DNA of 64,000 nucleotides from Diplonema japonicum (taxonomy: Eukaryota; Euglenozoa; Diplonemea; Diplonemida; Diplonemidae): the NCBI GenBank assembly GCA_964019335.1, contig OZ025699.1:310001-374000 (forward strand). The letters run 5' to 3'. The notes under the pieces were generated by a model. It ran no database searches and was not told the DNA's origin. It saw only the letters and a list, made by a program, of their open reading frames with translations. Shown here one piece after another: positions 48,395 through 58,310 of the stretch; the first letter of the stretch is position 1; every line of letters begins with the position of its first letter. Both the position numbers and the translations under genes were made by a program.

Positions 48395-50285
48395 CTTGAT
48401 GCTTCCTTTTTGGAGCCTCGCTTTCGTTCCGATGGCGGATACCAGTGTCTTTCGCAGACGGTTGATGCGGTCCTTCTTCAGGTTGGTCTTCAGCTCTCTT
48501 AGCCTGTCCTGGGTTTCTCGTGAGGCGAAGATCGGTCTCCTTGCAAAGCCTATCGCCGCCTTCCCTCCTATTGCCATGAGGGACTTCACTCTCGTTTTGT
48601 TCTTCGCCGGGAAAGGCCTTTTCCTTCTTGTAATGCGCACCTGTCGTTCACCTTTTGGATCAGTTTCTTGATCCTTCGCGCCTTTTCATCCTGCGTCATT
48701 CCCAGCGATCTTCGTGTCGTCGCTTCGAAGTCTAGGGCTAACTCCACCGCCGTCACCTCCGACGTCGTGTCTTCTTTAACCCATCTTAGCTCCGACATCC
48801 ATTTCAACAGCGACTCCGCGTACATCCGCAGTATCCCACTTGTCGTCCCGAGCTGTTCCAACGTCGGCGTCAAGTGCTTTACTCCTACCACTTTCCGTTC
48901 CCACGGCAGTTCTCCTCCAAAATCCTCCACTTGGATCAGTTCTTCATCACGTTTTGCTACTATCATCGCCAGGTACCTCTGCAACCTCTCCAGGTGTGCA
49001 AATCCGTGCCCCCTCGGCAAGATCCCGTGCAGTTCCAGGCAGAGAGGCCAGCCCGACCTGTCGCGTAGCGGTTCCAACCCGTCCCTCGCCAGCTCTTCCA
49101 GCGCAAGTGGGCATTCGTACAGCTGGTGCCGTAGCAGCGTCACTGTGTTCTGGTGTACTGCTGTGCATATGTCGCATCTATAATTCTGAGGAAGCATAGT
49201 CTCTCCGGGTGGTCTCGTCCTTTCTTTTCAAGTCATCATTGTCCGGTTCCTCTTCCTCACTTGCCGGGTCGAGCGGAACGGTTTTCGGTCCCGCACTGGC
49301 GTGTGGGCTTATGTAGGGGACTGCTCCTGCTATGATCCTCCTGATCTGGTAGGCTACCACCGGATCCCTCTCCTCCTTCCACAGCCTATTCGTTTCAGGG
49401 TCAGCCCCAGCCTCGAGTCCTCGTACCGTGCTCCTTTCCTTCGTGAGGTCCCCGCACCGGGCCTTCCTCACAGCTTCCCTGAAGACGTGTCCTCTTTCTG
49501 GCCATCCCATGTTCTTGCAGTCCGTCAATCGGCTCCAGCTCCATCCGATGTACGGCAGCCATCTTTTCATCAGGTTCCCAACCGGACCTCTTGGCGCCCC
49601 CCCTTCCACGTAGCGTTCTGCTATTTTCTGCAACCTTTGTCGCAGTCCTTCCTTTTCCATGCCCTCGGATATCATTTTGAGGGACCGGTACGCCACTAAT
49701 GAGGTAGGGTCGTTGGTGTGTCCCTTCAGCAGGACTGCATTCACAGCAATAGGCGAGCGGCCACGGTGGTGGGGGCCCCATAGGCATACTGTGATCCTCG
49801 TCGTCAATTTCTTGATCGTTTCCTTATTCGGCGGTGAGAAGGGGCTCGCGTATAGGCAGGAGGGCAGTATCGACGAGCTCACAAAGTGCGCTTTGGTTTC
49901 GAAGGCCAGGTTCGTGTTCCCCAGTCTATCCAGGGACCCGAATGCTTTGGTCGATGGGGCGTTCCATGTCGTTCCTGCTTCCATGCTCAGCTGCACCCCG
50001 AGTGCTCTTGCCAGCCTAGCACCTGCTTCAGTCTCGCGCTCGCCCACAGCCGGTAGATGGTGCTGGTCACCGTGATTGGCCGGTGGTTTAGGGGTGCCGA
50101 CCCCTCCCCTTTCGGTGTGAGCGTTACCAGGGCTGTTGTGATCTGCTCCGGCCATTGTCCTGTTCTCTCAACGAGGTTGAAGAGATCCGCGAATCCGCTG
50201 AGGATGGGCTTCGGCAGTCGCTTCAGCTCGCTGATGCGCCATCCATCCACTCCGCACGCTCCTTTGTCAGGCTTTTTCCTGATTA
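48395..50285 (-). mobile_element. LINE fragment with RT fingers and thumb but palm deleted
   Basis: Reading on the minus strand from 50,285: DGWRISELKRLPKPI and LTPKGEGSAPLNHRPITV (RT fingers), then an abrupt join near 49,995 to ALGVQLSMEAGTTWN and SPPNKETIKKLTTRITVCLW (thumb), WLPYIGWSWSRL, RRIIAGAVPYISPHA, a finger (CDICTA...HQLYEC), LELHGILPRG, TAVELALDFE and terminal GFARRPIFA. The palm, including YxDD, is missing at the join, and frames change near 49,995, 49,190 and 48,620. It is the longest piece of this subfamily and shows the normal domain order. Confidence 0.82.
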
Positions 50286-50504
50286 AAAAAAAAAGAAACT
50301 CACAACAAACAGGGACTACTATGTCAGGGCAAGTTATTCTCCTTAGCGTGAGCTCTTGTATTTACATATCCCCCCCCCCCCCACTTTTAAATTCCACTTT
50401 CTGTTTCAACATTGCCAGGCCGTTCAGGCACCAGTTTATAAAGAGAGCCAATGCACGAAGAGAGAGCTTAAATTCGTTTCTTTTTTCGACAAACAAAAAT
50501 ATAT

Positions 50505-52150
50505 ATGAGTTAAAGGAAGTCTTTGTGAGACGCCCCCTTGTTCTCATCTTCTACCTGCACCTATCCCCTTTCAGCAGCGGGTTCTCCTCCTTTGGTGGTC
50601 TTGCCGGCCTTCTCCCCAGCCTGGCCGCTCTTTCTCTTCGTTCTCTCGCCCATTGTCCTTTCAATGCCTCTAGGTCATGCTTGGTCTTCGGTGATGCAAA
50701 TATCGCCCTCCTGTTCCATCCGATCACCGCCTTTGTCCTCCCGATGGATCGTAGTGTGTGCACCCTTGTGCTCGGCTCAGCTGGGAAGGCCCTCCTTCCT
50801 TTCACCTTCTTCAGTACCCTCCCTAGCTCCCATGTGTGCCAGATCTTCTTCATCAGTCCATGCAATCTCCTCGCTTTCTGCTGTACTTCTGCGAGATCCC
50901 CCAGCTTCCCTCCAAGGGTCTTCCCGGTCACGTTCTCGAAATCCAGTGCCAGCTCCACCGTCGACACTGACGTGTTTCTGCTGCCTGCATACCAGCGCAG
51001 TTGCCGCATCCACCTCAGCACCTCCTTCGTGTACTCCCGTAGGACATCCCCTGCCGGTAGCTTGCCGAAGTCCTTGTCCGACGGTACTGGGTGTTCTTGA
51101 CCTTGTGTGATCTCCAGCCACTGGTGTGTGTGGTACACCTCCTGCCTCTTCGCTTGTAGGGCTGCGTCCCGCTCCCCCACCACCGCCAGCAGGTACCTCT
51201 GCGTTCCTTCGAGCCTTTCCCTGACATCCTTCCCTGCTCCCCTTGGCAGGATGCCATGCAGCTTCGTACACGGTTCCAGCCCCCTGCGCGTCATGCCTTC
51301 GTGTTCTTCCCGCTGTTGCACTTCCTTGGCCTTTTCGCACTCCCACAGTGCGTGCTCCAGCATGTTGGGCAGCTGTTGCTCCTGACCGCAGATGTCGCAG
51401 TGTGCCGTCGTGGGTTCGGCCTGCTTAGCTTCTTGCTTCCTCGCCTCCGCAATCAGCCACTTTTCGGTGTCCTGTCCTTCCTCTTCTTCTTCTTCTTGTT
51501 CATCTTCAGCCTCGTCTTCATCCTCGTCTTCTTCTCCTTCCGCCATCGGGATGTGCTCCACCGTGTCCGTGCGCCATCCCCGTGGGTTGATGTAGAACAC
51601 TGCCCCCGAGATGATCCTTCGCACGTCCCTTGCTGCAATCGGGTCCGTCACCACCAGCTTCCTCCACAGCGCGTTGGTCTCCGCTGCTGCCGCAGCTTCC
51701 ATGCCCCCCATGGTGCTCCGTTTGCTCATGATTTCCTGTGCTTCCGCCCGCCTGAGTCGGTCCCTGATGTAGTGCTTGTAGGGCTCCTTTTCCAGTGCGT
51801 GGGTGTCCTTCAGCTGTGCCCAGCTTAACTTGATCTGAGGCAGCCACCTTTCCATCATGATGCCCACCGGTCCCACCGGTATCTTCTTCCCGCTGTACCG
51901 TTTGGCAATGGCGTCGCAGCGTGTCCACAGCTTGTCGTCCTTCTTGCAGGCTCTGTATAGGAGCATAAGTGCTCTGTATGCGGCTGTCATCTGTGGGTGG
52001 CTCGTGTGTCCCGGCAGTGTCACGGATAGTACTGTGCCTGGGTTCCTGGTGCAGTACTTCTGCCCCCAGAGCGCGTACGTGGTCTCCTTCACCAGCGTGG
52101 CCATTTGTCCCGTTTTCGGCGGTGAGAATGGGCAGTCGTAGAGACAAAAA
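50505..52150 (-). mobile_element. 5'-truncated LINE fragment with uninterrupted 530-codon C-terminal half of ORF2
   Basis: The open frame (LINE part about 52,141-50,551) begins in the thumb (YDCPFSPPKTGQMATLVKET), continues WLPQIKLSWAQL, VRRIISGAVFYINPRG, a long Asp/Glu stretch, a finger (CDICGQ...HALWEC), KLHGILPRG, SVSTVELALDFENV and RSIGRTKAVIGWNRR, and ends at the same stop and TATATA tail as the 27.4 and 41.8 kb copies. No frameshift, so a recent insertion. Truncation lies at a G-run (52,151-52,164). Confidence 0.88.
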
Positions 52151-52313
52151 GGGGGGGGGGGGGGAGGAGCAATGCAATTGATATTGAGAGCGTAAAAGAT
52201 TTGTGTTGTGAGCGCGAGAGGTATCAACTAGTTTAATAACATTGTTAAAAAAACAAATCTCTTTAAAAAGAAAAACTCAAAGTACAGGACAAGCCCCCCG
52301 CTAGAGGGAAACA

Positions 52314-52640
52314 AAATGGGGCTTTGATTGCAACACTAGGTGGCGTTAAGCGTGCAATGAAGCACGAACTACCTACTTGATTACAGGGGGCGCTCCTCGG
52401 CCGAGCAGTAGCTTCTTCTGCGTTCCGCGTCGTGTCCTTAATGCGTGCGGTGTGCTCAACCCTAGCCGGGGCGTCCCAGACCAAGATTCTGCGCTCGTGC
52501 AGTTTGCTGCCTGTTCGTCACCCTGAGCATCTGCGTTACGTTCTTCCACTCGGGCGCTACCGGTGATGACCGACGAGGAGGTCAACAGCGAACAACACAT
52601 CTGATGTACTTCTTATATTTCCATGTTATCCCCACCACCT
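52314..52640 (+). repeat. SINE-like element copy f
   Basis: About 327 bp, same subfamily as b and d, ending CCCCACCACCT followed by TAACAACAAAAAC repeats instead of pure A. The (AAAAAC)n tail suggests a tail that mutated and expanded after insertion. Confidence 0.85.
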
Positions 52641-52804
52641 TAACAACAAAAACAAAAACAAAAACAAAGGCGATGTTTAAGGGCAAATCCCACTTGAGGA
52701 CCACCCTAACAAAATTTTCTCGAGGCCATGAAAAAAAGAGGAACTGAACGGACTTCTGAACCACGAATAAATACTACAACCGCAAGAGGATGGTTCAAAG
52801 GTCA

Positions 52805-54463
52805 TCAGCCGACCTCTCCTGCGAGTAGCCTGCCTTCAAGGGATTCGACTAAGATGCCTGCCTCACCCGTCCTTGCCCCCGAGATGGCAAGAAGGCGGAG
52901 GGACTCCTCCTTGTTCCCCATCAGGAAGTGTTTCCCTGCCTCGTTGTAAGCCTCCCAAGGGTTCTCATCAAGCTGGTACATCCACTCGTCGTCGTCCTTC
53001 TCCTTGACAGCCTGCTCAGAGAGGACCTCGTAGACAGATGTTTGGTTCCCTTCCTGCATGGTCAGTAGTTCCAGCACAATGCGAAGCCGGAAGGCATGCG
53101 ACACTTCACGGTACACAGTCCCGCTGGTGGCAATGTTGAGACGCTCTTTCCTGCAGAACCTCTCCAGTTGTGAGGCTTGAACAGCGACCTTGCCAATGAC
53201 GCCGATCGACATCAACTCGGCACACCCGAAAGACCCGCAGTGCGCCGTCCCAGTGCTAACCCCTCCAGACACCCTGGCCCCCGTGTCTTTGATGCTGCTG
53301 TTGATGTAGACTGCCGTCTCCACTGCAGACTGTGCATAGCTGGCACACCTCTTGGTTGCGTTGAAGTACGAGTGGATGTGGTCGCCAAGCACGATACCCA
53401 CAACACCGTTGTGACTCCTCACCGAGTGGAGGACCTTCTGCACGAAGTTGGAGAACTGCGCGCAGTATAATGATGTGTCGGCTATGCGCTCGTGTGTCCC
53501 CAGCAGGTTCACCACATAGTACGACACCATTTTTTCGTGCACTTGGGCTTGGACATCGTGGACAGGGCTTGAAGAGCCTGCCTTGCTCTTAGTAGAAGTG
53601 GGAGAGGCCGACATCCTTTCGCTGCTAATCTCCGTCGACACAATTTCACTGTTTTCCTGATTCTCATAGAGGCAAGACTGTGGGAGATAAGGACGGTAAA
53701 TGTGGAGATTTGCGAGGATGTCGGAGAAGGCGGTGTGGAGTGGCGGAGGCAGGGGCGAGCTTTCAATGGCTTGCTCGGCAGACTCGAGGTCCAAGCGGGA
53801 CAAGCAGCTTGCAATGTGCTCGGCAGCGGTGATCACAGACTTCATGGACTCCTGCTCGGTTTGAAGGGCACTGGCGAAGCCACGGGTGAAGAAGAAGTCC
53901 AAGAGGAAGATTGCAGAATAGGTGAAGAAGGTGAAGTACGCTTCGATTGGCTGCACGGAGCAAGGGAGGGTGTCGCAGCCACAGAACCTCTCTCTTTGTG
54001 TGGCTTGTGAAGGGAGCTCGGCGAGGAAGAAGTCGGTGTCGAAGAGGCCGAAGCGCAACGATCGCTCAACAGCAAGCAACAAGAGCCACAGCACAGCACA
54101 GCCCACGATGACTTTTGAAACCCGAGAAGGGAGGCAACAAACGAGAGAGACGTCGGTGAGAGTGACAAAATGAACCCAAGACCGCGTGCTACCATTTACC
54201 ACACTTGTCCAATCGCCCAGAATATAGTAAACCGCATGCGAATAAATCGCTAATTCAACAGCGAGAAAGTTCACACGTTTAGTCACCACCATGCTCACAA
54301 AGCAGCAAAGAAGAGGTCCCGTGGAAATCCATATTCTCATTCTCCCTGACAGACTCAACAGCAGCATCGAGATCACGCTGATCACAGTGGCGTAGGTCAC
54401 AACCTTCTTCGTGACGACGGTGCGTGGATCGTCCTTGGGGTCAAGTATGTATTTTAATATCAT
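52805..54463 (-). CDS. six-TM cyclase-homology protein, form B5 (dead)
   Basis: 552 residues from MILKYILDPKDD at 54,463 (upstream frame codons are not conserved). Six TM helices, CGCDTLPC loop, linker MKSVITAAEHIASCLSRLD to YRPYLPQSCL, one cyclase-homology domain: SYYVVNLLGTHERI (no metal Asp), LGDHIHSYFNATKRC (Gly-Asp kept), GKVAVQASQLERFC (no Asn/Arg). Tail DEWMYQLDENPWEAYNEAGK, then SGARTGEAGILVESLEG. The membrane half resembles the A forms (FGLFDTDFFLAELPSQA) more than B3/B4 do, hinting at exchange between the two forms. Confidence 0.82.
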   Translation of the reverse strand: MILKYILDPKDDPRTVVTKKVVTYATVISVISMLLLSLSGRMRIWISTGPLLCCFVSMVVTKRVNFLAVELAIYSHAVYYILGDWTSVVNGSTRSWVHFVTLTDVSLVCCLPSRVSKVIVGCAVLWLLLLAVERSLRFGLFDTDFFLAELPSQATQRERFCGCDTLPCSVQPIEAYFTFFTYSAIFLLDFFFTRGFASALQTEQESMKSVITAAEHIASCLSRLDLESAEQAIESSPLPPPLHTAFSDILANLHIYRPYLPQSCLYENQENSEIVSTEISSERMSASPTSTKSKAGSSSPVHDVQAQVHEKMVSYYVVNLLGTHERIADTSLYCAQFSNFVQKVLHSVRSHNGVVGIVLGDHIHSYFNATKRCASYAQSAVETAVYINSSIKDTGARVSGGVSTGTAHCGSFGCAELMSIGVIGKVAVQASQLERFCRKERLNIATSGTVYREVSHAFRLRIVLELLTMQEGNQTSVYEVLSEQAVKEKDDDEWMYQLDENPWEAYNEAGKHFLMGNKEESLRLLAISGARTGEAGILVESLEGRLLAGEVG

Positions 54464-54699
54464 TTGGGAGCGTCCCCTTCCCCCCCTCCCCCCTACTAGT
54501 GGTGTGTTCGAGTAATACGAAGTTACAGACAACAGAAAGCAAATTATCTCCAACAGCAGAAGCTGCTCGGGGTTAGCAAAGCAGGAAAAGTAGGATTCAC
54601 CATTTTCTGAATTGCTTGGCTTCTGGGCTTAGGTATAGGTGACCTCACATACCTGAGACCTAAGCGAAAGCCTTTGATGTTGAATATGTGCGCTTTAGA

Positions 54700-55021
54700 G
54701 CCAGTGGAAGGCATGCGACACTTCACTGTACACAGTCCCGCTGGTGACGATGCTGAGGTTCTCTTGCCTGCAGAACCTCTCCAGTTGCGAGGCTTCTGAA
54801 ATGATATTGTAAGTTAGAATAAAGAAGCGAAAAAGTGAAATAAAAAGGGGGTGAAAAAAGAAAGAATACTGCATACGAAACAGAGAGTCGAATAAAGTAC
54901 ATCCTAAACTTCTTCTCTATCGCCAGCAGTGTGCTGATACTTGCTAACAGACCCAAGATCATAATCTTTTTTGCCAACACCATAAGGGGGGATCATCAGG
55001 CCGGAGCACATATTTAAACAT
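54700..55021 (-). pseudogene. internally deleted cyclase-family relic
   Basis: The 5' end is recognisable: an ATG at 55,021 gives MFKYVLRPDDPP, and after a frame change at a C-run, MVLAKKIMILGLLASISTLL (start of TM1). After about 54,810 the sequence jumps to the piece encoding EASQLERFCRQENLSIVTSG...EVSHAF near the end of a form B domain (54,708-54,796). Everything between is deleted. The 17-bp target duplication of the 55-58 kb element begins 5 bp upstream of this ATG. Confidence 0.7.
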
Positions 55022-55025
55022 TTTC

Positions 55026-55042
55026 TTATAATTGTCAATCAC
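55026..55042. repeat. 17-bp target-site duplication, left copy
   Basis: TTATAATTGTCAATCAC is repeated exactly at 58,088-58,104. The pair brackets the 3,045-bp element between them. Confidence 0.85.
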
Positions 55043-55291
55043 TTGGTAAACGTTCTTCTTCTTTCAATCGATTGTTATATGTACTTATAAAATATAAAAT
55101 ATAGCGCGCATTCGACGACACTGATCAAGCGACTGGCACCTTCCGAAGAAGGGCCTCCCACGTCCGCCGGGTTGAGCAGAGGATGCCCCGGGGCGGCCGT
55201 TCCAGTCTGATCATGTCGCACTATAATATATGTTCTCATCTCCAAGGAGAAATGAGGTTTTTTGCCCTCGTAGCTCGCCGGGCCAGCACTC

Positions 55292-57562
55292 TTACTTGCG
55301 TAAGGTCTTCGTGGTTCTTGGGGGGTGGCGCTGTCCCACATTATGCCACTGCAGCGTGGTGAAGAACAGCCAGTCAGTGGCCACGAAGTAGTGATCCTTC
55401 AAGGCTCTCATATCTCCGTGCCGCGTGAACTGCTGCCGTCTCTCGACGTCCCCCTTCGCCTTCCACGTCTTGTCAAAGTCCAGGATGAGGGCGAACCGGA
55501 CAAACTTCATGTGAATCCCGAGTTCCTTCGCGGTTTTAGGCTCTTCGCCGAGCACGTGTTTGCAGACCCGTATCATGGCTTCTGGCGTCCACTCCCCTTC
55601 CGCTTCGACGATCCCGGCCGTCGCCAGTTTCGTGTGGGAGAGCTTATCTTCCAGACCCGCTCGATGTTCTTCAGCCAGGGCGTGAACGGCGGCCTTGCCC
55701 GACCGTCGGTTCGCCCTGAGGAGGTCCAAGCGGTCTTTCTTCTTTGCGGGCTCCGCTTGTCCGTCGCACAACTGCCCGCGCTTCGCGCTCTTGGACCGCC
55801 ATTTGACGAGCAGAGGTGGCTCTGGTGCACGATCTGTGCTGGTCCTTACCAGCTTGGTGTCGTGGCCAAGGTACACGTCCGGGCATGCGCCTCCCTTTCG
55901 CTTCTTCTTGTGGTGGCTTGCGAGGGGCGGGGCCGGGGCTGGGGCTGAGTGTGGGGCCAGGGCTTCGTCGCCGTCGTGGGTAGTGAGGCATGCCAGTTCC
56001 AGCTCCTCCGTCCGTGGCGCAGGTTCCGCCGTTTCCGATGGCGGGGTCGAGGTCGGGGCAGAGACTTTGTCGCCGTCGTCGCCAGTCAGGTCTATGACCA
56101 CCCTTTCATTTCCTTGTGCCTCCTGTGGTGTAGGCTCTGTCTTTATCGATGTCGGGGTCGAGATTGGGGCAGAGGTCACGTCGTCGTCGCCGGTCAGGTC
56201 TATGACCACCTTCAAATTTCTCCGTGCCTCATCGGTCCCCCGTGGGGCAGGTCTCGCCTATTGAGGATGGGGGTCGTCGTCTGTTTGCGTCGACTCTGTG
56301 GGTGGTGGCTCCAGCATGTACATGTCTCTGCTGTGCTGTGTCAGCTCCGGCATGTACAGGTCGTCTGTAGCTGACAGACCGGCCAGGGGTGAGAATCGTT
56401 CTGGGGTGCGAGGGAAACACGCGGTCGTTGCGCTGTGTGCGCGTCTCGGTTGTGATCCGGGGCTTGACGTGCGACCTCTCGTGATGCCCCCACGACCTCG
56501 TTGGTGCCCCGGTACATCGGTCCACAGCAGACTCTGATGGACAGTCGTCGTTGTCCGCGTAAAAGAAGAAGAAGCAGAAAAAGAAGGAGGAGAAGTAGAA
56601 GTGCCCCGTCCTGACGCAGTCCTGCTACTGCTTTGCATCTGTCGTTGCGACATCGTCGTCAGAGCTAACGGCACCCAGGGCTCCGCTGTCGTCAAGAGGG
56701 GTGGTGGGGCGACCGCCTCCGTTGAGGGCTCGGGTTGCACCCATGTCGTCGATCCATGCTGCCCCAGAGGTTCAGACAGATCCATCTGCACGGGGACTGG
56801 GTCTGTAACGGGGAGGGCATCAGCTTCGGGTAACGGGTCCGAGGCGAGGACCGGGTCAGACGCGGGGACCGGGTCTCTGGTGGAGGCTGCGCCTGATGTA
56901 GGAACCGGGTCTGCGGAGGGGATCGGACTAGAAGCGTGGACCGGGCCTGTGGTGGGGACTGCGTCCGTGACAGAGATCGGGCCAGGCGAACTGACTAGGT
57001 CCGTGGCGTAGACTGGGCCAGTTGTGGGCACTGGGTCGTCATGGACTATCGAGACCGGGCCAGATGCGGGGACCGGATCCGTGACGGGGACCGGGTCAGC
57101 GATCGGGCTATTTGCGGGGACCGGGTCAGCGACTGGGCTTGCTGCGGGGACCGGGTCTGTGATGGGGGTCGTGTCTCCAACCGGGTTGGTTGTGGGGGCC
57201 GGGTCCGTGACAGGGACCGGGTTAGCTGCGGGGACCGGGTCTGTGACGGACCGGGTCAGCGACTGGGCTGGTTGCGCGAAGCTACTTCCGCTCTTGTTTA
57301 TCACCAGCTCCTTCCCGGCGTGCTCGAAGGCTTCGCGGATTGCTCTGCCCAGGCCCTTTCGAAGGAGTCCCTGGTCCAGGTTGGAGTACATCGTTTTAAA
57401 GTCGTAGGTGGCGGGGACCTTCGACTTGAAAAACGTGTACCGCTGCTTGATCTCAGCCGCGACCTGCTCAGCTGATTCCACGATCCAGAAGCGGCGTACT
57501 CCGCTGAGGCCCGGATTCACCTCCTTGCTTCGGAACTCCAGGTCCTTCTCGTGCAGGGTGCG
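55292..57562 (-). pseudogene. RT / DPVP-repeat / SIM-motif ORF interrupted by one amber codon
   Basis: One frame runs from about 57,562 to 55,292 with a single TAG at 56,258-56,260. Before the TAG: RT motif A region (ATYDFKTMYSNLDQG), then about 150 residues of degenerate DPVP repeats (TDPVPAANPVPVTDP and so on), then a Ser/Thr/Arg-rich stretch. After the TAG: two copies of VVIDLTGDD, identical in form to SUMO-interacting motifs, an acidic/Pro stretch, KKKRKG (basic, NLS-like), and a 200-residue domain ending FVATDWLFFTTLQWHNVG that I do not recognise. The TAG may be a mutation or a read-through site. Confidence 0.55.
56800..57265. repeat. degenerate minisatellite encoding DPVP repeats
   Basis: GGGGACCGGGTC and GGGACTGGGCC-type units of about 27-36 bp recur imperfectly. 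On the minus strand they encode alternating DPVP and xPV segments. Copy divergence suggests the array is not newly expanded. Confidence 0.75.
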
Positions 57563-58087
57563 TTGTACAGCTTTTAGGAGGCTCCTGCAACCGGTCTTGC
57601 TGCGTTCGTTGGGGCGGCGGCCTTGAAGGCGTCGTCGCGCTCGCCTCGCCGTCGGAACCTGCAGCTAGCAGTCGTTCCATTATGGACTGTGTTGATTGTG
57701 CTTGTGGGTTGGTGCCTTCCTCCGTCGCAGGGGGGTCTCGGGACGACACGCCAGAAATCCACCGGAAGCCTACTTGTTCTTTGTGTAACTTGATGGCCCC
57801 GTAAAGGTATGGCATCTTCGTCGACTTGATCTTGATGCCGAACGATTCAGTCTCTTCTGTGATGCTATGCCTTGTGCTCTCCATGTCTTGTACCTCTGCA
57901 AAACACTCGCCGTCGAGCTGGGCGTGGAGCAGTTGTAGGTAGTGTGCCTTGCAGACCATGCCGATGTCGTGGACGCTGTTGTCGACTGGCAAGAACACGA
58001 AAGCCTTCTGCAACTCTTTTAGCTTTGATTTAAGCTGCTCGGGGACCTTAGGATCAAAAACGGGCTGCTGGAGCTCTTTGTTCAGAG

Positions 58088-58104
58088 TTATAATTGTCAA
58101 TCAC
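58088..58104. repeat. 17-bp target-site duplication, right copy
   Basis: Exact copy of 55,026-55,042. DNA to its right (58,105 onward) includes the TTCACCATGATATGAACGAAG module and is the original 5' flank of the cyclase relic at 54,700. Confidence 0.85.
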
Positions 58105-58310
58105 ATGCCTAGAATTGATTTATTAAAATTCACCATGATATGAACGAAGTGGTTAGCAACGGCCCGGCATTAAAATAAAACTCATAGTAAAAGACAATCC
58201 CACTTTGAGGACAGCCTCTTGTGGTGTGAGTTCCTATCTATAAATAAAATAAATAAATTCGTAGTCAGCTGCAAGTGTATCATAACAAAAGGAGTTCTTG
58301 TAAAAGAACC

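Larger units (their letters stand above)
55043..58087 (-). mobile_element. retroelement insertion with Penelope-type RT fragment, 17-bp target duplication
   Basis: Bounded by perfect 17-bp direct repeats. On the minus strand from 58,087: FVFLPVDNSVHDIGMVC, MPYLYGAIKLHKEQVGFRWI, then in the next frame KTGCRSLLKAVQRTL, GVRRFWIVESAEQVAAEI and ATYDFKTMYSNLDQGLL. This order (YLY-xxKLHK, RxIxG, W-I---E/S, TFDFSTLYTxL) matches RTs of the Penelope-like type. The 5' end is truncated inside the RT and there is a frameshift near 57,620. Palm motif C is not found; the frame instead enters a DP(V/A)P repeat. The 3' UTR (55,043-55,291) is shared with 2510-2727. Confidence 0.7.
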
